Source: Deltaproteobacteria bacterium
Lineage (GTDB): Bacteria; Desulfobacterota; WTBG01
Length of the DNA stretch: 13,221 nucleotides
Reading direction: 5' to 3'
Assembly (NCBI GenBank): GCA_013139225.1
Contig: WTBG01000313.1
Coordinates: forward strand, 1 to 13,221
Shown here: positions 6,139 to 12,937 of the stretch, in pieces
Layout of the letters: each line of letters begins with the position of its first letter
How positions within the stretch are numbered: the first letter of the stretch is position 1
Notes under the pieces: model-generated
Database searches by the model: none
Seen by the model: the letters and a program-made list of their open reading frames with translations, nothing else
Told to the model about the DNA's origin: nothing
Program-made: the position numbers and the translations under genes

Positions 6139-6195
6139 ATCGAACAAGGTTTGTTCTTTATCATTTATTTTTTCATTCATAATTCCTTGTTCGAT
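6139..6195. repeat. Inverted repeat with atcgaacaagg arms
   Basis: Arms atcgaacaagg (6139-6149) and ccttgttcgat (6185-6195) are perfectly complementary over 11 bp around a 35-nt AT-rich centre. No T-tract follows, so a terminator role is unlikely. It is probably a dispersed intergenic repeat. Confidence 0.7.
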
Positions 6196-6275
6196 GTCCT
6201 GCGGTTCAAAACAAATTCGCAAGCTTTAATTTTTTCAAAAAGTTAAAGAGTTACGAAATTCTGGGTGAAATCATT

Positions 6276-7292
6276 ATGACAAAACACAAAGCCTTAGCCC
6301 TTTACTCCGGTGGTCTTGATAGTATCCTGGCCTGCCGGGTCATCATGAATCAGGGAATAGAAGTAAAAGCCATCCATTTTATTACCCCTTTTTTCGGTTA
6401 CGATAAAAAGGGCAGAGAGGATGAAGTGAGGGACTACTCCTTCGCGCACTATGGGATTAAACTTGAGATAGTTGATGTGAGCCATGATTATTTAGAAATT
6501 GTTAAACATCCAAAGCATGGATATGGGAAGAATCTTAATCCCTGTATGGATTGTAAAATCTTTTTGATATCTGAAGCCAGGAAATTGCTTGATGAGGAAG
6601 GGGCATCTTTTCTTATCACTGGTGAGGTGCTGGGACAACGTCCCATGTCACAAAGGCGTGATGCGATGAGAATTATTGAAAGAGATTCGGGAGCTGAGGG
6701 GATTTTGCTTAGACCTTTGTGTGCCAAGCATTTAAAACCTACCATCCCTGAGGAGCGAGGGTGGGTGGATAGAGATAAGCTATTAGATTTTAAAGGAAGA
6801 GGAAGGAAATCACAGATGATGTTGGCTGAGCAGTTAGGGATTGAAGGATACCCTACTCCGGCAGGAGGTTGCCTCTTAACTGACTCTAATATCTCTGCCA
6901 GGATCAGGCGGTTGCTTAATTGTGCTGATGTTAACATTGACGATCTACTGTTGACAAAGGTGGGCAGGCATTTTGCACTGGCGGAGGAGACTCTTTTAGT
7001 AGTAGGAAGATTTGAGGATGAGAACAAGCAGATAGAACAACTGAGCCAAAAAGGTGATACCTTGCTTGAGTTATCAGAGAATCCAGGCCCTCTAAGTCTT
7101 TTGAGGGGTCCCTATACTCCGGAAATCCTGGAAGTTGCTGCCTCTATAACGGTCCGGTATAGTAAAGCCAGGGAAGATAAGCGGGTGAAAGTAGCATACA
7201 GAGAAGAAGGAAACCATCTTACTCAAGAGATTAGAGTAGACCCCATCTCAGATCAGGTTCTTGAAGATTACAGGATAGAGAACTTAGCTTAA
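6276..7292 (+). CDS. PP-loop tRNA sulfurtransferase-like protein with C-terminal RNA-binding-type domain
   Basis: This 338-residue protein opens with an ATP pyrophosphatase loop, SGGLDS (11-16), as in ThiI and MnmA tRNA thiolation enzymes. Such enzymes adenylate the target uridine and pass on sulfur through cysteines. Candidate cysteines are C90 and C93 in NPCMDCK and C199 in PAGGCLLT. GEVLGQRPMSQRRDAM (116-131) is conserved in this subgroup. The usual N-terminal THUMP domain of ThiI is absent. Instead, residues from about 230 (TKVGRHFAL, VVGRFEDEN, GPLSLLRG, then VRYSKAR) resemble the NFACT-R-type RNA-binding domain. The ATG has a GGGTGA ribosome binding site 7 nt upstream. It stands alone between repeat-filled spacers. 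A tRNA thiolation role is an inference, and neither the modified position nor the sulfur donor can be read from the sequence. Confidence 0.85.
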   Translation: MTKHKALALYSGGLDSILACRVIMNQGIEVKAIHFITPFFGYDKKGREDEVRDYSFAHYGIKLEIVDVSHDYLEIVKHPKHGYGKNLNPCMDCKIFLISEARKLLDEEGASFLITGEVLGQRPMSQRRDAMRIIERDSGAEGILLRPLCAKHLKPTIPEERGWVDRDKLLDFKGRGRKSQMMLAEQLGIEGYPTPAGGCLLTDSNISARIRRLLNCADVNIDDLLLTKVGRHFALAEETLLVVGRFEDENKQIEQLSQKGDTLLELSENPGPLSLLRGPYTPEILEVAASITVRYSKAREDKRVKVAYREEGNHLTQEIRVDPISDQVLEDYRIENLA

Positions 7293-7326
7293 ACTTTGCT
7301 TAATCAATTGGAGTTTTGGGTTTCGC

Positions 7327-7368
7327 AGTGACTAAAGTGAGCTTAAGTGAACTAAAGTGCCTAAAGTT
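7327..7368 (-). repeat. Phased ACTTTAG array, copy C (inverted)
   Basis: On the minus strand this is a perfect 42-bp copy of 2980-3021 (copy B). It lies between two convergent genes, so here it cannot act as an upstream promoter element. This argues that the arrays are dispersed repeats rather than gene-specific operators. Confidence 0.9.
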
Positions 7369-7420
7369 CTGATGACATGAATACATTTAGCACCATAAGA
7401 ATAATTATTTCTTGTGAAGG

Positions 7421-7474
7421 CTTTCTTCCTTAGTTGCCTCTGCGGTCTCTGTGTACTCTGCGGTGAATAGTTGC
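7421..7474. repeat. CTCTGCGGT-type dispersed repeat
   Basis: The segment contains cctctgcggtctctgtgtac (from 7437) followed by ctctgcggtgaatagttgc (7456-7474). The latter recurs with one mismatch at 12870-12888, and a degenerate reverse-strand relative (ttcaccgctgagcacgc) lies at about 12422-12438. It sits just beyond the 3' end of the minus-strand membrane protein gene. Confidence 0.6.
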
Positions 7475-7476
7475 TT

Positions 7477-8010
7477 TTATTCTTCTGATAAGGATGAGAG
7501 GAAATCATCTTTTAGCAAACATTGTTTGCTAAACCTGTTTTTTAAACGGTAGGTAAGAAAATAAGCCATAGGCTTTACCGGATTAAAAATATGATCGAGG
7601 ATGAGATGTTGTGTAAATCCGACACCTGCTGCGATAATAAAGATGTTGTAATTTGAAATGACGATGATAAACGCAAAGAGTAAAAGATGTTCATAAGCAT
7701 GAAGGAACAAATAGGATCGTTCATACTTTGCCTGGTAGCTATAGTTAAAAAACTGTTTTAGATTTAGATTCCAGCCGGTGTCCCTGACGTAATCAAAAAA
7801 GTGATCTATGTCTATCAGGATGCCGACGAGGAAACAGATAAATGCACCGAAGAAGCTTTTGAAGATGAGGTAGAAAGCCAGGCTGAATCCAAAGGAAGCA
7901 ACCGTGTGATATCTTAATTTGATTGTGTAACCCCTTTCTGCAAAATCTAGGTTTAGTACCTCAACTAGAAAGTCTCGTTCAGGTAGAAATCCGAGTGTCG
8001 AAACAATCCA
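7477..8010 (-). CDS. YdjM-like small membrane protein, start codon not identifiable
   Basis: The minus-strand frame from 8010 down to the TAA at 7477-7479 is open for 177 codons. It encodes a convincing membrane protein: RYHTVASFGFSLAFYLIF, then FLVGILIDIDHFFDYVRDTG, a loop with NLNLKQFF, LHAYEHLLLFAFIIVIS, and GVGFTQHLILDHIFNPV. The repeated DxDH and HxxxxDH motifs within hydrophobic segments resemble YdjM/DUF457-type predicted inner-membrane metal-dependent hydrolases. No ATG, GTG or TTG occurs in the frame before the conserved region; the first is a TTG at 7708-7710, which would discard half the domain. An ATG at 8009-8011 lies in another frame and meets a stop after ten codons. Either a rare start codon is used (ATT at 8005-8007, or ATC at 7921-7923 behind GAAAGGGG), or the 5' end carries a mutation or frameshift. 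It is convergent with the PP-loop gene. Confidence 0.6.
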   Translation of the reverse strand, partial: WIVSTLGFLPERDFLVEVLNLDFAERGYTIKLRYHTVASFGFSLAFYLIFKSFFGAFICFLVGILIDIDHFFDYVRDTGWNLNLKQFFNYSYQAKYERSYLFLHAYEHLLLFAFIIVISNYNIFIIAAGVGFTQHLILDHIFNPVKPMAYFLTYRLKNRFSKQCLLKDDFLSSLSEE

Positions 8011-8024
8011 TCAGTAATTTAGGG

Positions 8025-8067
8025 ATTTAGGAATTGAGGGATTCAGGAATTTCCTCAATTCCTAAAT
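8025..8067. repeat. Hairpin with 15-bp perfect arms
   Basis: atttaggaattgagg (8025-8039) pairs perfectly with cctcaattcctaaat (8053-8067) around a 13-nt loop that itself contains another gattcaggaattt-like unit. It lies between two minus-strand genes, upstream of the YdjM-like gene. It is AT-rich and has no T-tract, so it is better read as an intergenic repeat than a terminator. Confidence 0.75.
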
Positions 8068-8171
8068 TCATATTTTGTTTCGGGTTTCGCTTGCCCGGTT
8101 AAGTGAGTTTGTTCCATTTAACTTAGGGTGCTCCGAATTTCCGAAAGACAAAAAAGGTTTCTCGTCAGACA

Positions 8172-9098
8172 CTATTTTTCTACTTGTGTGTTTGGCGAAC
8201 GGTCTTTCACATATTGATCAAAAAATTTCAATACTCTTTCTCTGTAGCGTTCATGGTCGATACTTATAGTCTCACCGTGGTTGGCTTCCGGGATTGACCA
8301 TAATTCTTTTGGCTCTTTAGCCATTGCAAAGAGATTTTTTGTACTGTCAGGCGGAATTTGAGTATCCTTTTCTCCATAGATGAGCATAAGCGCTCGCGGG
8401 GATATTTTACTCACATTTTTTATTGGTGAAACGAGATCCATGCTTCCCTTAAAGTAAATTCGGTAGACAAAGGAAGCAAGGGGCATAAAAAGGAATGAAG
8501 GTAGATGGTAGAAAGTGGAGAGGGTATAAGCACTTTGTTCCTTTAAGTTGTCAAAGGAGCTGTCTGACAGAACAGCAGCTATCCTTTTGTCATTAGAGGC
8601 TGCCATCAGGGCAATGGCTCCACCCAGGGAAAAGCCAAAAATCCCTATCCTTTCGGGATCAATATCATCTCTTTTTATGAGGCAGTCTAAAGCCGCTTTT
8701 AAGTCACCCTGTTCGTAAAGTCCCAACGAACAGCTACTGCCTTCGCTTTCTCCATGGGCTCTTAAGTCAAAGAGAAAGGCGTTGTACCCATGGTGAACCA
8801 GATGGCGGGCTAGATCTATGAAGTCTGATTTGTTTGATCCGAGACCATGGCAAAAAATTATTGTGGGAAGGAGCTTGTCGAAGTCCTGATTGCCTTTGAC
8901 CAGCCACCCTTTAAGTTCCAGCCCCTGTTTGTTGTCAAACCAGATTTCAAGATAATCAGCACGGTACTGTTCAGTGCTCAGATTGAGGGTGCATCGTGGA
9001 GGATGGGTATTAAGGTAGAGGAGGTAAAAGGAAAAGACCAATACTATGATGCTGGCTAAAAGTAGAACTATTAATGTGGTTTTTAAAAAGATTAGCAT
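8172..9098 (-). CDS. Membrane-anchored alpha/beta hydrolase
   Basis: This is a 308-residue serine hydrolase of the alpha/beta fold. The N-terminus has one hydrophobic helix (about 7-29) without a clear cleavage site, so the enzyme is probably anchored in the inner membrane with its catalytic domain outside the cytoplasm. The catalytic triad is visible: nucleophile S157 in GFSLGG, D245 in YGEKDTQIPP, and H274 in EANHGET. The oxyanion-hole motif HGLGSNK begins at H84. LFDLRAHGESEG (109-120) is typical of the lipase/peptidase-like BAAT/YqkD branch. The substrate is unknown; small esters or lipids are plausible. The ATG at 9096-9098 starts right before the membrane helix, with no clear ribosome binding site. 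A separate spacer of about 160 nt lies between it and the downstream YdjM-like gene. Confidence 0.88.
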   Translation of the reverse strand: MLIFLKTTLIVLLLASIIVLVFSFYLLYLNTHPPRCTLNLSTEQYRADYLEIWFDNKQGLELKGWLVKGNQDFDKLLPTIIFCHGLGSNKSDFIDLARHLVHHGYNAFLFDLRAHGESEGSSCSLGLYEQGDLKAALDCLIKRDDIDPERIGIFGFSLGGAIALMAASNDKRIAAVLSDSSFDNLKEQSAYTLSTFYHLPSFLFMPLASFVYRIYFKGSMDLVSPIKNVSKISPRALMLIYGEKDTQIPPDSTKNLFAMAKEPKELWSIPEANHGETISIDHERYRERVLKFFDQYVKDRSPNTQVEK

Positions 9099-9402
9099 GG
9101 TGTTGATAATTTGGAATAGACTTCTAAGTTAAGTAAATATCGTGTCGGGATGCTGGTTACTTGCAATTATTTGTGATTTGTGATTATCTACTAAGCATAG
9201 CATGAAGCTTTTTTATTTTTCAAATTATTTTTAATACTCTCGTGCAAAATCAAAACCTAGTCACTCCCGCGAAACCTGTCCTCGATCTGAGCGGGGAACG
9301 GGAGTCCATAATAATCTTAAATCACTGGATTCCTGTTTTCACAGGAATGACAAATAAGGGACAAACCAGGTTTTTTAAGAAACCGTCATTTTTTAACAAC
9401 CG
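9099..9402. repeat. Geneless spacer with paired hairpin repeat
   Basis: This 304-nt gap separates divergently transcribed genes. It contains a composite repeat: arms actcccg (9263-9269) and cgggagt (9299-9305), then a hairpin attcctgt-tttc-acaggaat (9329-9348) in the context tggattcctg...caggaatgac. I recognise this as a widespread dispersed intergenic repeat style. Promoters for the flanking genes should lie here, but none stands out. Confidence 0.6.
9263..9348. repeat. CTCCCG/ATTCCTGT double-hairpin repeat
   Basis: There are two consecutive hairpins: 7-bp arms at 9263-9269 and 9299-9305, and an 8-bp stem with a TTTC loop at 9329-9348. The second is the classic tggattcctg...caggaatgac form found dispersed in many bacterial genomes. 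Confidence 0.65.
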
Positions 9403-9795
9403 ATGCTTTTAAAACTTATTCTTATATTTACTATTGTTCCATTTATAGAACTCTCGCTCTTAATTGAAATCGGTGCTCGTATAGGGACGTTCAATACTAT
9501 CATGCTGATAGTAATTACGGGTGTTATAGGAGCCTTTATGGCGAGAATAGCGGGGCTTAATGTGCTGTTTAAAATCCAGGAAAATCTCCGTGAAGGCGTA
9601 TTCCCCAGAGATGAACTTTTTGATGGGATATTAGTCTTGATTGGAGGAGTTCTACTTTTAACCCCGGGTTTACTCACGGATGCTCTAGGATTTTTTCTCC
9701 TGCTTCCTTTTGGACAAGCATTAGTAAGGAGATGGTTGAAAGAAATTATGAAGAGAAAGATAGATAGAGGTGAAATCACCTTTTGGGGAAGTTAA
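9403..9795 (+). CDS. fxsA: FxsA family inner-membrane protein
   Basis: FxsA is a small inner-membrane protein. In E. coli, overexpression relieves exclusion of phage T7 by the F plasmid; its normal role is not known. The 130-residue product has the family layout: helix 1 (about 2-22, LILIFTIVPFIELSLLIEIG), helix 2 (about 28-46, NTIMLIVITGVIGAFMARIAG), a cytoplasmic amphipathic part with FKIQENLREGVFP, and a long hydrophobic stretch with the signature DGILVLIGGVLLLTPGLLTD followed by GFFLLLPFGQALVRR. The charged tail ends the protein; some homologues have longer tails. The ATG fits the first helix. It is a single gene facing an AsmA gene on the other strand. Confidence 0.92.
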   Translation: MLLKLILIFTIVPFIELSLLIEIGARIGTFNTIMLIVITGVIGAFMARIAGLNVLFKIQENLREGVFPRDELFDGILVLIGGVLLLTPGLLTDALGFFLLLPFGQALVRRWLKEIMKRKIDRGEITFWGS

Positions 9796-9878
9796 TTAAC
9801 CACTTAAATCTCTGGCTCAGCTGGTAATAACCTAGTAGGCTCAGCCGATCAGGTGTCTTAGTTAAGTTGTTAAATTAG

Positions 9879-10008
9879 AAATCCGAAGCACGAAGTACGA
9901 AACAAATCCGAACGACCAAAATTCAAATGACAAAAACAAGAAGTTTTGAACATTTAAAAATTTGAATTTTAGATTTGTTTCGAGTTTCGGATTTAGACAT
10001 TCGGATTT
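9879..10008. repeat. 130-bp imperfect inverted repeat (AAATCCGA...TCGGATTT)
   Basis: Nested complementary blocks are aaatccga (9879-9886) with tcggattt (10001-10008), cgaaacaaatc (9898-9908) with gatttgtttcg (9972-9982), and aaaattcaaat (9918-9928) with atttgaatttt (9960-9970). Together they form one long stem between the 3' ends of convergent genes (fxsA and the AsmA gene). It is probably a non-coding dispersed element. A short ORF across it on the minus strand is a by-product. Confidence 0.75.
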
Positions 10009-10077
10009 GCACATTATAAAGTAGAGGTATAACAACCCTTTTAAAAGGCTTCCGTCAGTCAACACTTTGGGTGGTAG

Positions 10078-12252
10078 CTACTGACTACTCTTAAGGGCTG
10101 GGTCTTCCTTAGATTTTTTGATCAATCCCTTTATTAAATCTTCAAGTGCCTTCTTTTTGTCCTGTCTTTTATCACTATCTACATCTTCCTTCTTAAGGAG
10201 GATATCTACGATCATCTCAGAAATGTTTCGTATGGTCGAGGAAGCTGGTATCACTGCTATCTCATCTGTTGGCCCTTTAATGGATAGTGCAATGACTGTC
10301 CATCCTCTCTCATCTTTAAAGTATTTAGTTAATGCACTAGTAGCTATCTGCTCAGAAAGTTTGGGTGAAATCTTCATTTCCAGGGAAAGATCTAAATATG
10401 AGTCCAGGCTAATAGTACCTTCAGGATAGAGCTCAATTTCTTTGCCTTTAAGGCTGCTTTTGGTGTGTACGACTCCATCTGTTATATTAAATGTGCCCTT
10501 AGATTGATCAAAGCTGAGTGTGTCCAGTTTTTCTACCTTAATAAAGGAGGCAAAAGACTGGAGAGACTCTAAAGCGGATATTTCCCCATCTTTAATATGA
10601 ATACTACCTTTTCCTTTAAGATGTTTCTTGAAGGTCTCTGATGTTGTCCCACTGCCTCTAAGATCCATGGTAAGATCTGCGATTCCATTTATATTCTCTT
10701 GCAGGTTTGGTGCGAAGGAGGTAATTATAGGGTTGAGCTGAAGGCCGTTCCCTGTAAATTGAAGGTTGTAATCCAGCCCTTTGACTGCCAGATTGGTACG
10801 TCCTTTAAGCTTAAATGATCCACCTTCTGAGTCCCCTTTTAATGATTCTAAATTAAATATATTATCATCTAAACTACACCTGGCTTTCAGGTCAGAGATG
10901 TGCAAATTTTTGTAGATGATGTTTCCCAAGGATATATCTGTTTTGATCTTCACGCCCTTAAGGTTTAAAGGTTCCATCTCATCACTTTCTTTTTCTTTTT
11001 TTTCTTCCTCTTCCTCCTCTTGTGTCCTTTCTCTTCGAACCTTCACTTCTTCCAGACAAGAGATGATATCATCAATGACCAAAGAAGGTGAGGAAAATTG
11101 AAGTTCTGCTGTTAGTGGTTCATCGGGGTAGTGATTTATCTTGCCTTTTAGAGTGAGGGAAGAATCCTTAAGGGTGGTTCTAAGGTGCTCGATTATTATC
11201 TCATCATGGTTGTTAAATAAGATTTTTCCATTCAGGGAGAGTTTTGCCTTTTGGATAGTTGCATCGCACTTCTCAAGCAGAAGAGTGCCAGAATCAGACT
11301 GGTATGATAAACGATGGTCCAGCTCAAGGGTAATATTCCGCAGATTGTTGGTGAAGTTATCAGATGGTTCATCATCTAATGTGTTCACAGAGGAGATGGT
11401 AAGATCCTTGAGAGAAATCAGGCCTTGTGAAGAAAAGTCCAAAGAGCTGTTGGCAGTTATGTTAAGATCCAGAGAACAGAAACCTTCAAGTAGAGTGAAG
11501 GGGAGATCAGGAAAACAAGGAGAGAAATACGTTATGTCCAAAGGAGCAAGCTGAATCTTTGTTTCTGCCTCTTTGCGCAGAGGATCTATGCTCCCCTTTA
11601 GCTTAAGGAAAGATGGTGGAGTTGATACAATTTCTGCTGAGATGTCTATGGGAAAGGAAGAAAGAGGAGAGAGGTCTGAGGCGTGTACGTTGATGTTTCT
11701 TACTTTAAACTGAAAAGGCTTAGAGGGGGTTTTAAAATAGTCTGTGAAGGTGAACTTGCCATTTTTAATGTTTAGATGGGTTACAATAAATGATAAAGTG
11801 GTTTTTGACGGAACATTATCTGCTTTTCCCTTATCTGATGCCTTTTTTGTTGCTTCAGGCGCATCTTTGATGAAGTTGCAGTTCCCCTGTTCATCTCTTA
11901 CTAGCTCAATATCAGGTTGATGAAGAGTAATCTCTTCTACTATAATAACCTTTTTTAATAAGAGCGGGAGGAGTTGACAGTGGAGTACTATGTCCTGGCT
12001 TTGAAAAAATATGGATTCTTTTTGCAGTGTGGGATCGTAAATGGAAATGTTTTTCAATTTAACTGTTCCCGTAAAACCCACTTCTATTTCTTTGAAGGAT
12101 ATTTCATGTTTGATAATTTCTTCCAGTTTGGGAATGACGAAGACCTCGATTGTTTCGGGTAATAGGTAGGATTTAACCAGAAGAGATACGCCGATAACAA
12201 CAAGGATGAGAATTGCGATCAGTGCTAGTGAAAGTTTTTGCCAGTTTTTCAT
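10078..12252 (-). CDS. AsmA-family protein
   Basis: This is a 724-residue protein with one N-terminal membrane helix (about 7-27) followed by a long, mostly beta-rich periplasmic part. The N-terminal region has the AsmA-like pattern of short strands ending in NISIYDPTL and an ITLHQPDIELVRD segment. The C-terminal third has the family's DLRGSGTT, LKGKGSIHIKDGEI, DGVVHTKSSLKG and LSIKGPTDEI-type motifs. AsmA, YhdP and TamB relatives form grooved bridges linked to phospholipid transport and outer-membrane homeostasis, which implies a two-membrane cell. A highly charged low-complexity insert (about 404-427, rich in E and K) divides the protein. The ATG lacks a clear ribosome binding site but fits the signal-anchor. 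It stands alone, convergent with fxsA. Confidence 0.85.
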   Translation of the reverse strand: MKNWQKLSLALIAILILVVIGVSLLVKSYLLPETIEVFVIPKLEEIIKHEISFKEIEVGFTGTVKLKNISIYDPTLQKESIFFQSQDIVLHCQLLPLLLKKVIIVEEITLHQPDIELVRDEQGNCNFIKDAPEATKKASDKGKADNVPSKTTLSFIVTHLNIKNGKFTFTDYFKTPSKPFQFKVRNINVHASDLSPLSSFPIDISAEIVSTPPSFLKLKGSIDPLRKEAETKIQLAPLDITYFSPCFPDLPFTLLEGFCSLDLNITANSSLDFSSQGLISLKDLTISSVNTLDDEPSDNFTNNLRNITLELDHRLSYQSDSGTLLLEKCDATIQKAKLSLNGKILFNNHDEIIIEHLRTTLKDSSLTLKGKINHYPDEPLTAELQFSSPSLVIDDIISCLEEVKVRRERTQEEEEEEKKEKESDEMEPLNLKGVKIKTDISLGNIIYKNLHISDLKARCSLDDNIFNLESLKGDSEGGSFKLKGRTNLAVKGLDYNLQFTGNGLQLNPIITSFAPNLQENINGIADLTMDLRGSGTTSETFKKHLKGKGSIHIKDGEISALESLQSFASFIKVEKLDTLSFDQSKGTFNITDGVVHTKSSLKGKEIELYPEGTISLDSYLDLSLEMKISPKLSEQIATSALTKYFKDERGWTVIALSIKGPTDEIAVIPASSTIRNISEMIVDILLKKEDVDSDKRQDKKKALEDLIKGLIKKSKEDPALKSSQ

Positions 12253-12569
12253 ATGGTTATAATTTTTATTTAACTTTGTGTGTAATTGTGATATTTAAGA
12301 AATCCCAGTTGTGTTTATATATGAATGATTAAAACTACATAGCATATAACCTTGCTCAATGCAATTTTTAATTGTTTGTATGAGAATGGTAAATTTGTAG
12401 TAAAAATTCAGCCTTACCATATTTCACCGCTGAGCACGCTAAGATCGCAGAGATTAGCAAAATATTTTTTATGTTTTTCTCAACGTACTCTGTACTGCTA
12501 ACCTGCAACATCGTGTTTTTTTAGCACAGTTTTCATGTAACATACTTGACAACTTTGCAAAAAGTCTGT

Positions 12570-12610
12570 TTCCCCCTCCCCTGGTGGGAGGGGATTAAGG
12601 GGAGGGGGAA
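12570..12610. repeat. Nested CCCCCTCCCCT/AGGGGAGGGGG hairpin
   Basis: The outer arms ttccccctcccct (12570-12582) and aggggagggggaa (12598-12610) pair over 13 bp. An alternative inner stem pairs cccctccc with gggagggg. As at 6059-6098, the two pairings exclude each other. Confidence 0.8.
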
Positions 12611-12753
12611 CATAACTATTTGAAATATTGCTATTTACACCCTCACCTTTACCCTGTTAAATATAATATCCCATTTGTTCTATAACATTTAGCATGTTCT
12701 ATTTTAATGATATGTTATCTCAGTAGTTACATCACATCATTTAACGGGGCAGG

Positions 12754-12776
12754 CCCTCTCCCATCAAGGGAGAGGG
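12754..12776. repeat. CCCTCTCCC-atcaa-GGGAGAGGG hairpin repeat
   Basis: A perfect 9-bp stem with a 5-nt loop. The sequence ccctctcccatcaaggga is a familiar dispersed element in environmental genomes. No T-tract follows, so it is not read as a terminator. Confidence 0.75.
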
Positions 12777-12937
12777 AGCATTTTTACTTTTTACAAAACC
12801 GATAAGTTGAGTTTCATTCTTCGTGTTCTGGTTATAATTGTTTTGGTTGCGGCTATGCTGCGCTGTGAACTCTGCGGTGAGTAGTTGCAATTTAGGGTGT
12901 GATTTATCCGGGGTTGTGAGCAATAAGGGAGAAGGAA

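Larger units (their letters stand above)
5935..6275. other. Geneless spacer with two inverted repeats
   Basis: This 341-nt gap contains no plausible gene. It holds a C-rich/G-rich double hairpin (6059-6098) and a longer inverted repeat with 11-bp arms (6139-6195), each listed separately. ggacag occurs on both sides of the first hairpin (at 6034 in tttggacagc, and at 6109 in taggacagtag), which suggests that hairpin is the core of a longer dispersed element. No intrinsic terminator with a T-tract follows yraN. A GGGTGA ribosome binding site (6263-6268) serves the next gene. Confidence 0.6.
12253..12937. other. 685-nt geneless region with several dispersed repeats
   Basis: No ORF here is convincing; a 60-codon minus-strand frame (12741-12923) merely reads through a repeat. 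The region holds a ttcaccgctgagcacgc-type repeat (about 12422-12455), a nested C-rich/G-rich hairpin (12570-12610), a caccctcacctttaccctg block (about 12638-12656), a 90-bp AT-rich segment with inverted ends (12652-12749), a CCCTCTCCC hairpin (12754-12776), and a ctctgcggtgagtagttgc repeat (12870-12888). The divergent AsmA and PTS genes must have promoters here. A TTGACA at 12546 lacks a matching -10 box. Confidence 0.6.

Noticed and set aside
6488..7027. 179-codon minus-strand ORF inside the PP-loop gene
   Set aside because: It is fully antisense to a gene with strong family motifs, and its translation has no recognisable domain.
9393..9779. 128-codon minus-strand ORF opposite fxsA
   Set aside because: The plus strand encodes clear FxsA motifs. 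The antisense translation is low-complexity Ile/Ser/Pro-rich, as expected of a shadow.
9862..10065. 67-codon minus-strand ORF
   Set aside because: It reads through the long inverted repeat at 9879-10008, and the peptide mirrors the repeat rather than a protein family.
11141..11554. 137-codon plus-strand ORF (and others at 10118-10429 and 10916-11101) inside the AsmA gene
   Set aside because: They lie antisense to one continuous 724-codon frame with AsmA features and show no domain of their own.
12546..12551. TTGACA as a promoter for the PTS EIIA-type gene
   Set aside because: There is no acceptable -10 box at 16-18 nt (it would fall on tttccc), and the start codon is almost 400 nt away.
12741..12923. 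60-codon minus-strand ORF
   Set aside because: It is made of translated hairpin repeats (PSPLMGEG-type peptide), a known false-gene pattern.
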